A stretch of 64,000 nucleotides of DNA from Pseudorhodoferax sp. Leaf274. GTDB lineage: Bacteria; Pseudomonadota; Gammaproteobacteria; Burkholderiales; Burkholderiaceae_C. Positions 54,607 through 62,457 of this stretch are shown here, piece after piece. The stretch covers positions 127,227-191,226 of the forward strand of contig NZ_LMNA01000004.1 of the NCBI RefSeq assembly GCF_001422445.1. The letters are read 5' to 3'. The notes beneath the pieces are model-generated. The model was not told the DNA's origin, did not search any database, and saw only the letters and a list, made by a program, of their open reading frames with translations. Numbering within the stretch: position 1 is the stretch's first letter; each line of letters begins with the position of its first letter. The position numbers and the translations under genes are program-made.

Positions 54607-55080
54607 ATGGTGCGCTTGCATGTCAACGGGCAGGAGAAGCAGGTCGACGCCGACCCGGCCACGCCCATCCTCTGGGTCCTGCGCGACAAGCTGGGCCTGA
54701 CCGGAACCAAGTTCGGCTGTGGTGCCGGCCTGTGCGGTGCCTGCACCGTGCACCTGGACGGCCAGCCGACGCGCGGCTGCGTGACCTCGCTGGCCACCGT
54801 GGCGGGCCACGAGCTCACGACCGTGGAGGCCGTCACCGGCGGCCAGGACCCGGTGGGCTCGGCCATCCATGCCGCCTGGGTGCGGCACGACGTGGCCCAG
54901 TGCGGCTACTGCCAGGCCGGCCAGATCATGACCGCCACGGCCTTCCTCAAGGGCTTGCCGCAAGGGCACCTGCCGAGCGGCGTCGAGATCGACGCGGCGA
55001 TGGCCGGCAACCTGTGCCGTTGCGGCAGCTATGGGCGCATCCGCGCTGCCGTGGCCGACGCGGCCGCCACGCTGGCCTGA
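54607..55080 (+). CDS. 2Fe-2S small subunit of a molybdenum hydroxylase
   Basis: The 157-residue protein has a plant-ferredoxin-type first [2Fe-2S] site (C-G-A-G-L-C-G-A-C-T, plus a further Cys near residue 60) and a second site (C-G-Y-C-Q-A-G-Q and C-R-C-G-S-Y-G-R), the standard pattern of the small subunit of xanthine-oxidase-family enzymes (IorA/CoxS type). No signal peptide is present; it would be exported together with the Tat-carried large subunit. No medium FAD subunit gene lies near. The large subunit gene is at 58360-60543 on the other strand, so the two are split by two MDR genes and a membrane protein gene. Confidence 0.93.
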   Translation: MVRLHVNGQEKQVDADPATPILWVLRDKLGLTGTKFGCGAGLCGACTVHLDGQPTRGCVTSLATVAGHELTTVEAVTGGQDPVGSAIHAAWVRHDVAQCGYCQAGQIMTATAFLKGLPQGHLPSGVEIDAAMAGNLCRCGSYGRIRAAVADAAATLA

Positions 55081-55194
55081 CCCCCCGCCCGCACCGCGGC
55101 GCCATGCCGCAGGCCCTGCGTCGCTGCGCCGTGCGCGCGGCGCGGTGCGCCCGCGCGTGCCACTCCTTTTCCAGCCCTCCATGAAAGACACGCG

Positions 55195-56319
55195 ATGAAG
55201 ACCAAAGCCGCCGTGCTGCGCGCCATGGGCGCGCAGCCCCCCTACGCCGACAGCCGCCCGCTGCGCATCGAGACGGTCGAACTCGCCGGCCCGCAGCGCG
55301 GCGAGGTGCTGGTCCGCATCGCGGCCGCCGGCCTGTGCCATTCCGACCTGTCGGTCGTCAACGGCGACCGGCCGCGGCCCCTGCCGATGGCGCTGGGCCA
55401 CGAGGCCGCCGGCGTGGTGCAGCAGGTGGGCGAAGGCGTGCACGATCTGGCACCGGGCGACCACGTGGTCGTGGTGTTCGTGCCGAGCTGCGGGCACTGC
55501 GCGCCCTGCGCCGAAGGCCGGCCCGCGCTGTGCGAGCCCGGCGCGGCGGCCAACGGCGCCGGCACACTGCTCGGCGGTGGCCGCCGGCTGGCGCTGGACG
55601 GCCAGCCGCTGCACCACCACCTGGGCTGCTCGGTGTTCGCCGAGTACGCCACCGTCGACCGCAACTCCCTCGTCAAGATCGACCCGCGCGTGCCGCTGGA
55701 ACATGCCGCGCTGTTCGGCTGCGCGGTGCTGACCGGCGTGGGCGCCGTCGTCAACACGGCGCAGGTGCGCGCCGGCGAGAGTGTGGCCGTGGTCGGCCTG
55801 GGCGGCGTGGGCCTGGCCGCCATCCTGGGCGCGCACGCGGCCGGCGCGCGGCAGATCATCGCGGTCGACCTGTCGGACGCCAAGCTGGAGCAGGCGCGCG
55901 CGCTGGGCGCCACGCACACCGTCAACGCGGCGCAGCCGGACGCCGAGGCCCTGGTGCGCGCGATGAGCGGCGGCGGCGTGGAGCATGCCTTCGAGTTCGC
56001 CGGCGCCATCCGTGCGCTGGAACTGGCCTACCAGGTCACGCGCCGCGGCGGCAACACCGTCACGGCCGGCCTGCCCGGCCCCGCCGCCCGGTTCGCGCTG
56101 CCGGTGGTCAACCTGGTGGCCGAGGAGCGCACGCTCAAGGGCAGCTACATCGGCACCTGCGTGCCCTCGCGCGACGTGCCGCGCTACATCGCGCTGTACC
56201 TGCAGGGCCGCCTGCCGGTGGACCGGTTGCTGAGCGGCACGCTGCCGCTGGAGCAGATCAACGAAGGCTTCGACCGGTTGCACCGTGGCGAGGCGGTGCG
56301 CCAGGTCGTCGTGTTCTGA
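55195..56319 (+). CDS. Zinc-dependent medium-chain alcohol dehydrogenase
   Basis: The 374-residue MDR protein has a catalytic zinc site (C-H-S-D near residue 45, G-H-E near 67), a structural-zinc lobe C-G-H-C-A-P-C-A-E-G-R-P-A-L-C near 100-115 and an NAD-binding G-L-G-G-V-G-L-A near 200 with acidic D-L-S-D at the strand end, so NAD is preferred. It resembles class III-like/aryl-alcohol dehydrogenases. It lies 114 bases after the 2Fe-2S gene. A strong terminator structure at 56335-56360 follows but is oriented for the opposite strand. Predicted role: oxidation of an alcohol intermediate, possibly with the FAD-linked oxidase. Confidence 0.92.
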   Translation: MKTKAAVLRAMGAQPPYADSRPLRIETVELAGPQRGEVLVRIAAAGLCHSDLSVVNGDRPRPLPMALGHEAAGVVQQVGEGVHDLAPGDHVVVVFVPSCGHCAPCAEGRPALCEPGAAANGAGTLLGGGRRLALDGQPLHHHLGCSVFAEYATVDRNSLVKIDPRVPLEHAALFGCAVLTGVGAVVNTAQVRAGESVAVVGLGGVGLAAILGAHAAGARQIIAVDLSDAKLEQARALGATHTVNAAQPDAEALVRAMSGGGVEHAFEFAGAIRALELAYQVTRRGGNTVTAGLPGPAARFALPVVNLVAEERTLKGSYIGTCVPSRDVPRYIALYLQGRLPVDRLLSGTLPLEQINEGFDRLHRGEAVRQVVVF

Positions 56320-56334
56320 ACAGGCCGCACAACG

Positions 56335-56360
56335 AAAAAGGCGCAGCGAGCGCTGCGCCT
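56335..56360 (-). terminator. Rho-independent terminator after the minus-strand membrane protein gene
   Basis: On the minus strand a perfect 9-bp stem (AGGCGCAGC / GCTGCGCCT) with a four-base loop is followed by five T residues (56339-56335). It closes the minus-strand unit that starts at the right edge of the window, and separates it from the convergent alcohol dehydrogenase gene. Confidence 0.8.
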
Positions 56361-56382
56361 GGTCGGCCGGGCCGTCGCCCCC

Positions 56383-57063
56383 TCAGAACGGCTTGACCGC
56401 CCCCAGGAACGCGATGCTCAGGATGATCGCCCAGTAGCAGTAGGCCGTGAAGCGGCTCAGGCGCAGCGAGCGCTCGAGCGTGGCCTCCACCTTGGGGTTC
56501 GGGCCCTTGGCCAGCTCGCGGAACATCATGGTCCACTCGCGCATCACGAAGCGCAGGTACAGGCCGATCACCAGCGTGCCCGAGTACATCAGGATCTTGG
56601 CGGAGAACCAGCGCTGGCCCGGCTCGGCCATGAACGGGCCATGGCCCAGCAGCGAGCCGACGGCGCAGACCACCAGCAGCGGGATCAGCACGAACCGCAC
56701 GCGCTCGTCGATCTTGGTCAGGCGGATGCCCAGGTCGCTCTCGCGGCAAAAGAAGGCCGACAGGCACAGGCCCAGCCACAGCGCGGCCAGCACCCACATG
56801 GCCACGAGCCAGCCGCCGCCGAAGGGCTGCGTGCCCCAGAAGTGCCCCATGTGCATGCCCAGCGGCAGCAGCAGGATGATGCCCGAGCGCGCCAGGATGT
56901 CGATGCGGTAGGCCGTCTCCATGTGGCGGCGCCGCTCTTCCATCGGCAGCCTGCGGTTCACGATGTTGACGGAGGTGTTGAAGATGCCCCACTCGCCGCC
57001 GAGCCAGTACACCATGCAGACGATGTGCACCCATCGCAGCACGGCCAGTTCGCTGATTTCCAT
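56383..57063 (-). CDS. Six-helix inner-membrane protein of unknown function
   Basis: This 226-residue protein has six likely transmembrane helices (about 8-27, 52-72, 84-106, 122-142, 155-174, 204-222). Histidines in L-R-W-V-H-I-V and G-M-H-M-G-H-F-W lie in or near the membrane and could bind haem or a metal; the R-W-V-H-I-x-x-M-V-Y-W-L-G-G opening is like CopD/DUF2269-type membrane proteins. It is the last gene of the minus-strand group and is followed by a terminator. A link to the molybdenum hydroxylase, for example as a membrane electron acceptor, is possible but unproven. Confidence 0.75.
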   Translation of the reverse strand: MEISELAVLRWVHIVCMVYWLGGEWGIFNTSVNIVNRRLPMEERRRHMETAYRIDILARSGIILLLPLGMHMGHFWGTQPFGGGWLVAMWVLAALWLGLCLSAFFCRESDLGIRLTKIDERVRFVLIPLLVVCAVGSLLGHGPFMAEPGQRWFSAKILMYSGTLVIGLYLRFVMREWTMMFRELAKGPNPKVEATLERSLRLSRFTAYCYWAIILSIAFLGAVKPF

Positions 57064-57259
57064 TCGATTGCTCTCAGTTCAAGGATGAGGACGCAGGGCG
57101 CCTCGACATGCGTGGCCGGCCAGTTCACCGTGAGCGGGCCGCCGCCATCGGCCCGGATGATCCGCGCTGCGCCAGCGCCGCGCCGGCCGGGGATGGCGGC
57201 TGTTCGGCCTGTGAATCGCCGCGCCGCCGCACCCCGGGAGCCGCCCCGGATCCAGCGGC

Positions 57260-58285
57260 TCAGATGCCGCGGACCAACACCTTGCCCAGGTGCGCTGCGG
57301 ACTGCAGGTGGGCATAGGCCGCGGGCGCCTCGTCGAACGCGAAGCTGCGGTCGATCACGGGCACGAGCCCGCCCGTGGCCGCCGCGCGCACGAGCCGCTG
57401 CAGCATCGCGCGGCTGCCCGACGCGATGCCCTTGAGCACGATGTTCTTGAGCACCAGCGTGGTGACGTTCGGCAGCTGCGTGGCGCCGTAGCCGCCCAGC
57501 GCGCCGATGAGGGCGATGCGCGCGTTCGGCGCCGCCGCGTCGAGCGAGGCGCCCAGCGTGGCCAGGCCGCCCGTCTCCAGCACGATGTCGGCGCCCTGGC
57601 CGCCGCTGGCGCGCAGCAGCGCGGCGGCCCAGTCGGGGTGGGTGGTGTAGTTCACCGTGATCTCGGCACCCAGCGCGCGGGCCTGCGCCAGCTTGGCATC
57701 GCTGGAGGAGGTGATGGCCACGCGCGCGCCGTGCAGCCTGGCCAGCTGCAGCGCGAACATGGACACGCCGCCCGTGCCCAGCGTGAGCACCAGGTCGCCG
57801 GCCCGCACGCGGCCGAACTCCACCAGCGCATGCCAGGCCGTGAGGCCGGCCGCGCACAGGGGCGCGGCCTGCGCGTCGGACAGCGCATCGGGCACGGGCA
57901 CCAGCGCAGCGGCCGGCACTTCCACCTGGCCGGCCAGCCAGCCGTCCAGCGAGGTGCCCAGGTCGGCGCCGAACACGGCGGGATCGAAGTCGCCGTCCAG
58001 CCAACCCACGAAGTGCGGGCAGACGACGCGCGTGCCGACGGCCGGGCCGGTGCAGCCTTCGCCGAGCGCGAGCACCTCGCCCACGCCGTCGGACAGCGGC
58101 ACCCGCCCGGCCGCGCGCAGCGGGCCGTAGCGGCCGTGCAGCACCAGCAGGTCGCGGTGGTTCAGGCAGGCGGCGCGCATGCGCACCAGGGCCTGGCCGC
58201 GGCCAGGCCGGGATTGCGGCCGCATCACGGGGCGCAGGCTGGCCAGGCCTTGCTGGCTGCCGATCTCGAAGGCGGGAATGGTCAT
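57260..58285 (-). CDS. NAD(P)-dependent MDR dehydrogenase / quinone-reductase-like
   Basis: The 341-residue MDR protein lacks the Cys-rich structural-zinc lobe. It has N-H-R-D-L-L-V near residue 42, a G-T-G-G-V-S-M-F-A-L-Q cofactor loop near 165-175, and T-S-S-S-D-A-K at the strand end, which favours NADPH. It resembles zinc-independent quinone-oxidoreductase/alcohol dehydrogenase proteins. The upstream gene on this strand is the molybdenum hydroxylase large subunit (74 bases away), so it is likely to be in the same message. Predicted role: reduction of a double bond or carbonyl in the pathway. Confidence 0.88.
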   Translation of the reverse strand: MTIPAFEIGSQQGLASLRPVMRPQSRPGRGQALVRMRAACLNHRDLLVLHGRYGPLRAAGRVPLSDGVGEVLALGEGCTGPAVGTRVVCPHFVGWLDGDFDPAVFGADLGTSLDGWLAGQVEVPAAALVPVPDALSDAQAAPLCAAGLTAWHALVEFGRVRAGDLVLTLGTGGVSMFALQLARLHGARVAITSSSDAKLAQARALGAEITVNYTTHPDWAAALLRASGGQGADIVLETGGLATLGASLDAAAPNARIALIGALGGYGATQLPNVTTLVLKNIVLKGIASGSRAMLQRLVRAAATGGLVPVIDRSFAFDEAPAAYAHLQSAAHLGKVLVRGI

Positions 58286-58359
58286 CGTCGATAGTTCCGA
58301 AGGAAATGGGCGCGCGCCACCCCCTCCCGGAGCAGGAGGCGGTATGGCGCGGCGGGAGA

Positions 58360-60543
58360 TCAGGCAGCCAGCCGGATCGGCAGGCTGCGCACCGGCTTGC
58401 CGGTCAGCCGCGCCACGGCGTTGGCCACGGCCGCGAGGATGGGCACGCTTCCCGGCTCGCCGATGCCGGTGGGCGCGGCGTCGCTGGCGATGCTGAGCAC
58501 CTCCACCTGCGGCATCTCGGGCAGGCGCAGCACCGGCGCATCGTGGAAGTTGCCCTGCTGCACGCGGCCGGCGTCCAGCGTCACCTCGCTGTGCAGCACG
58601 GCACTGAGGCCGAACGCGATGCCGCCCTCCATCTGGGCGCGCAGCGTGCCGGGGTTGATGACCAGCCCGCAATCCACCGCGCAGACCACGCGCTCCACCA
58701 CGATCCGGGTGCCCTCGATGCGCACCTGCGCGACCTGGGCCACCACCGTGCGGTAGGCCTCCTGCACCGCCAGGCCCAGGGCGCGGCCGGCGGGCAAGGG
58801 CCGGCCCCAGCCTGCATGCGCGGCGGCCAGACGCAGCGCAGCGGCCAGGCGCGGCTGCCCGTCCAGGTGCGCCAGCCGGAAGGCCAGCGCGTCCTGGCCG
58901 GCCGCGGCGGCCAGCTCGTCCATCAGCACTTCCTTGCTGAAGGTGGTGTGGTTGTAGCCCAGCGCGCGGTAGGTGTGCACGGACACGCCCACGTCGGGCC
59001 GCACCCAGCGCAGGCGCACGTGCGGCACCGTGTAGCGCTCGGCCAGGTGGCCTTCGGTGACGAAGGGATCGGGCCGCATCGGCGAGCCCGGCCGCGCCAT
59101 GCTGGGCGAGAAGGACTGCGCCACGATGGTCTGCTCCACCGCCACCAGCCGGCCCTGGGCGTCGAGGCCGGCGCGCAGGCGGTGCAGGTTCATCGGGCGG
59201 TAGTAGCCGCTCTGGATTTCGTCGGTGCGCGTCCACATCAGCTTGACGGGGCGCGTGTCGCCCCGGGCCTGTTGCGCGCGCAGCAGCGCTGCCAGCTCGC
59301 CGATCCAGTCGGCCGAGAAGGTTGCGCGCCGGCCGAAGCTGCCGCCCGAGGGCAGCAGGTGCAGCACCACGCTGGCGGGCGGCAGGCCCAGGATGCGCAC
59401 CAGGGCGGCGTGGTCGGCGCTGGGGTTCTGGCAGCCGGCCCAGATGTCGCAGCGGCCGTCCTGCCACTGGCCCACGGCGGCCATGGGCTCCATCGGCTGG
59501 TGCGCCAGGTAGGGCAGCTCGAAATCGGCCGACAGCACGGTGGCGGCAGCCGCCAGGGCCTGGGCGGCGTCGCCGCGCACCAGGGCGTCCACGCCGGGCG
59601 CACCGGCCGTGGCCAGGCGCCGGAACTCGGCCTGCAGTTCGGCGGTGGAGCGCTGCTCGGCCTGCGCATCGTCCCACGCCACCTGCAGCCGATCGCGCGC
59701 CTGCAGCGCCTGCCAGGTGCCGTCGGCCACCACCGCCACGCCCTGCGGCAGCCTGTGCACGGCGCGCACGCCGGGCGCGGCCAGGGCGGCGCTGGCGTCC
59801 ACGCTGCGCACGCTGGCGCCGAAGCGCGGCGGGCGCAGCAGCACGGCCACCAGCTGCCCGGGGCGCTGCACGTCGATGCCGTAGGGCACGGCGCCGCGCG
59901 CCAGTTCCGCGGCACCGGTGCGCGGCCGTTCGCGGCCGACCAGCGCGTAGGCCGCGCGCGGCTTGAGCGGCACGCCGGCCGGCACCGGCAGGCGCGCAGC
60001 CGCGTCGGCCAGTTCGCCATAGCCGGCCGCCCGCCCGCTGGCGCCGTGCAGCACGCGCCCACGGTGCGCGGTCAGCGCCTGCACCGGCACGCCCCAGCGC
60101 TCGGCGGCCGCCTGCAGCAGCATGGCGCGCGCCACGGCGCCGGCCTCGCGCAGCTGCTGCCAGCTGTTGGACACCGAGGTCGAGCCGCCCGTGGTCTGCC
60201 AGCCGAACAGCGTGTGCTTGTAGCGCGGCGGGTCGAACGGCGCGGGCTCGGTGCGCACGCGGCTCCAGTCGGCGTCCAGCTCCTCGGCGAGGATCGTGGC
60301 CAGGCCGTTGGCGATGCCCTGGCCCATCTCCAGGTGCTTGACGAGGACGGTGACCTCGCCGCTGGGTGCGATGCGCACGAAGGGCTGGGCCAGGCCCTCG
60401 CCCGCATCCGCACCCACGGCGGCGGCCTCCGCCGGCGGCAGCCCCAGCACCAGCCCGGCGCCGGCCAGTGCGATGAACCCGCGGCGCGTGGTCCGCAGCA
60501 CCGCGTCCGGGACGCCGGTGCCGGCGCTGCGGTCGGCCGTCAT
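58360..60543 (-). CDS. Molybdopterin large subunit of an IorB-type hydroxylase
   Basis: The 727-residue protein has a twin-arginine signal (T-T-R-R-G-F-I-A-L-A-G, residues about 18-28) and the xanthine-oxidase-family molybdopterin domains. Q-T-T-G-G-S-T-S near 112, G-G-S-F-G-R-R near 400 and the active-site Glu loop G-I-G-E-P-G-S near 695 are visible. This layout is the isoquinoline-oxidoreductase type (IorB), exported, two-subunit and FAD-free, and usually passing electrons to a cytochrome. Its start overlaps the hydantoinase B stop (ATGA). The partner 2Fe-2S subunit is encoded at 54607-55080 on the opposite strand. Predicted role: hydroxylation of a heteroaromatic ring or aldehyde. Confidence 0.92.
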   Translation of the reverse strand: MTADRSAGTGVPDAVLRTTRRGFIALAGAGLVLGLPPAEAAAVGADAGEGLAQPFVRIAPSGEVTVLVKHLEMGQGIANGLATILAEELDADWSRVRTEPAPFDPPRYKHTLFGWQTTGGSTSVSNSWQQLREAGAVARAMLLQAAAERWGVPVQALTAHRGRVLHGASGRAAGYGELADAAARLPVPAGVPLKPRAAYALVGRERPRTGAAELARGAVPYGIDVQRPGQLVAVLLRPPRFGASVRSVDASAALAAPGVRAVHRLPQGVAVVADGTWQALQARDRLQVAWDDAQAEQRSTAELQAEFRRLATAGAPGVDALVRGDAAQALAAAATVLSADFELPYLAHQPMEPMAAVGQWQDGRCDIWAGCQNPSADHAALVRILGLPPASVVLHLLPSGGSFGRRATFSADWIGELAALLRAQQARGDTRPVKLMWTRTDEIQSGYYRPMNLHRLRAGLDAQGRLVAVEQTIVAQSFSPSMARPGSPMRPDPFVTEGHLAERYTVPHVRLRWVRPDVGVSVHTYRALGYNHTTFSKEVLMDELAAAAGQDALAFRLAHLDGQPRLAAALRLAAAHAGWGRPLPAGRALGLAVQEAYRTVVAQVAQVRIEGTRIVVERVVCAVDCGLVINPGTLRAQMEGGIAFGLSAVLHSEVTLDAGRVQQGNFHDAPVLRLPEMPQVEVLSIASDAAPTGIGEPGSVPILAAVANAVARLTGKPVRSLPIRLAA

Positions 60544-62435
60544 GCCGCTGCGCTCGCGCGTCCCGGCCACACGGGCTGGCGCGGTGCCGGCAGGCCGGTC
60601 TCCTCCAGGCAGCGCTCGCGCAGCACGGCGATCTCGCGGCCGCGGTCGAACACGGCCAGCGGTGCGCGGCTGGCGCGCAGGTCAGCACGCAGCGCGGCGG
60701 TGGCGGCGGCGTCCACCGTGCCTTCGGCGCCGATGCACACGCCGTAGCTGCGCGCGCCCTGGGCCGTGACCAGGCCGCGCCGCACCTCCAGCGCCACGAG
60801 TTCGGCATCGCGCTCCAGCGGGTCGCCCCAGCCGCCCGCGCCCCAGGTCACGAAGTGCAGCTGGTCGCCGGCCTGCACCGCGATGGCGTCGCACTTGGCC
60901 GGCAGCGACTGCTGGCTGCCGTCCACGCGCTCCAGCGTCTTCCACGAGCGCTGGGCCGGCTGGCCGCCGTTCACGCCCCACGGCGGGATGAACCAGCGGT
61001 CGTCGTGGATCGAGATGTGGCCGGCTTCGGTGAAGCGGTAGGTCATGAGGATGCCGTTGCCGCCGCGGAACTTGCCGGCGCCGCCCGAATCGGGCACGGT
61101 CTCGTAGCGCTCGATCACCATCGGGAAGTAGCGCTCCAGGAACTCGTTGGGCACGTTGGTGAAGCCGGGCCACAGCGAGTGGCCGTCGGCGCCGTCGCCG
61201 AACGGGCGGCCCGGGATGCCGCCGAAGCCGATCTGGAACAGCTGGAACCAGTCGCCCTGGCCCTGGCCGTCCTCGCGCGCGCGGTGGCCCGAGAACATCA
61301 AGTGCGGGCTGGACGAGAAGCCGGCCGCGCACAGGAACTCCGGCGTCTTCTGGCCCAGCAGCGCGCCCAGCACGTCGAAGATGCGGCCCAGCGCATGGGT
61401 GCGGCAGCTCAGCGCGGCCGGGAACTTGGGCTTGAGCAGCGAGCCCTCGGGGATGCGCACGTCCACGAGGTCGTAGAAGCCGTCGTTGAACAGGATCTGC
61501 GGGTCGAACACCATGATCATGTAGATGCCGAAGAACATCTTGAACATGTTCTCGTTGAGCAGGTAGTTGATCGACGAGCTGGACTGCGGGTCGGTGCCGG
61601 CGAAGTCCAGGACCACGCGCTCGCCCTCGCGCCACATCGTGCACTTGATCTTGAACGGGCCGAAGCCGCGGCCGTCGTCGCACAGGTAGTCCTCGAACGA
61701 CACCGGCGTCTCGCCGATCTGCGTGCCGATCAGGTGCTTCATGGCACGGTGGTTGCGCGCCAGCAGTTCGGCCGTGGCCGCATCGAACACCTCGTCGCCG
61801 AAGCGCTCGCACATCTCGTCCACGCGACGCGCCGCCACGCGGCACGAGGCCACCAGCGCGTGCAGGTCGGCCTTGCACCATTCGGGCATGCGCGACTGGT
61901 TGACGTTGATGCGCACGATGTCTTCCTGCAGCACGCCCTTGCGGTAGAGCTTGACCGGCGGCAGGCGGAAGCCTTCCTCGAAGATGCTGGTGGCATCGGT
62001 GGGCAGCGAGCCGGGCACCTTGCCGCCCACGTCGGTCATGTGGCCGAACATCGCGGCCCAGGCCATCAACCGGCCCTTGCGAAACACCGGCAGGATCACC
62101 AGCTGGTCGTTCAGGTGGCTGATCGCGCCTTCGCACGAGTAGGGGTCGTTCAGGAAGATGACATCGCCGTCCTCGATGTCGCCGTCGTAGTTGCGCAGGA
62201 AGCCGTCGATGAACGAGCCGAACTGGCCCACGACCATGCGGCCATGGCGGTCGGCGATCAGCGGAAAGGCGTCGCCCTGCTCGCGGATGCCGGGCGACAG
62301 CGCGGTGCGGAACAGGGTGGCGTCCATCTCCACGCGCGCATTGCGCAGCGCGTTCTCCAGGATGTCGAGCGTGATGGGATCGACCGTTGCGCTGCCCAGG
62401 GGCGTGGTGGCGGTCTCGATGATGCGTGCGGGCAT
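60540..62435 (-). CDS. Hydantoinase B / oxoprolinase beta-like subunit
   Basis: The 631-residue protein belongs to the HyuB/oxoprolinase family (family length 500-650). Visible markers are D-P-I-T-L-D-I-L near residue 20, F-L-N-D-P-Y near 94-99 and G-G-A-G-K-F-R-G-G-N-G near 460. Family members form complexes with HyuA for ATP-dependent opening of cyclic amides (hydantoins, 5-oxoproline, N-methylhydantoin) or carboxylation of ketones. Its stop overlaps the hydroxylase gene and its start is 22 bases from the HyuA stop, so the three are one unit. Both subunits together suggest cyclic-amide hydrolysis in the island. Confidence 0.92.
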   Translation of the reverse strand: MPARIIETATTPLGSATVDPITLDILENALRNARVEMDATLFRTALSPGIREQGDAFPLIADRHGRMVVGQFGSFIDGFLRNYDGDIEDGDVIFLNDPYSCEGAISHLNDQLVILPVFRKGRLMAWAAMFGHMTDVGGKVPGSLPTDATSIFEEGFRLPPVKLYRKGVLQEDIVRINVNQSRMPEWCKADLHALVASCRVAARRVDEMCERFGDEVFDAATAELLARNHRAMKHLIGTQIGETPVSFEDYLCDDGRGFGPFKIKCTMWREGERVVLDFAGTDPQSSSSINYLLNENMFKMFFGIYMIMVFDPQILFNDGFYDLVDVRIPEGSLLKPKFPAALSCRTHALGRIFDVLGALLGQKTPEFLCAAGFSSSPHLMFSGHRAREDGQGQGDWFQLFQIGFGGIPGRPFGDGADGHSLWPGFTNVPNEFLERYFPMVIERYETVPDSGGAGKFRGGNGILMTYRFTEAGHISIHDDRWFIPPWGVNGGQPAQRSWKTLERVDGSQQSLPAKCDAIAVQAGDQLHFVTWGAGGWGDPLERDAELVALEVRRGLVTAQGARSYGVCIGAEGTVDAAATAALRADLRASRAPLAVFDRGREIAVLRERCLEETGLPAPRQPVWPGRASAAA

Positions 62436-62457
62436 GGTGTGTTCTCTCCCCCGGTGT

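Noticed and set aside
55081-55194. A short open frame between the 2Fe-2S and alcohol dehydrogenase genes
   Set aside because: Only a few codons, no ribosome site and no conserved look; treated as intergenic.
57064-57259. Coding sequence or RNA gene in the 196-base gap before the MDR gene
   Set aside because: No start with a ribosome site, no hairpin pair with a T tract and no tRNA-like cloverleaf; I see nothing there.
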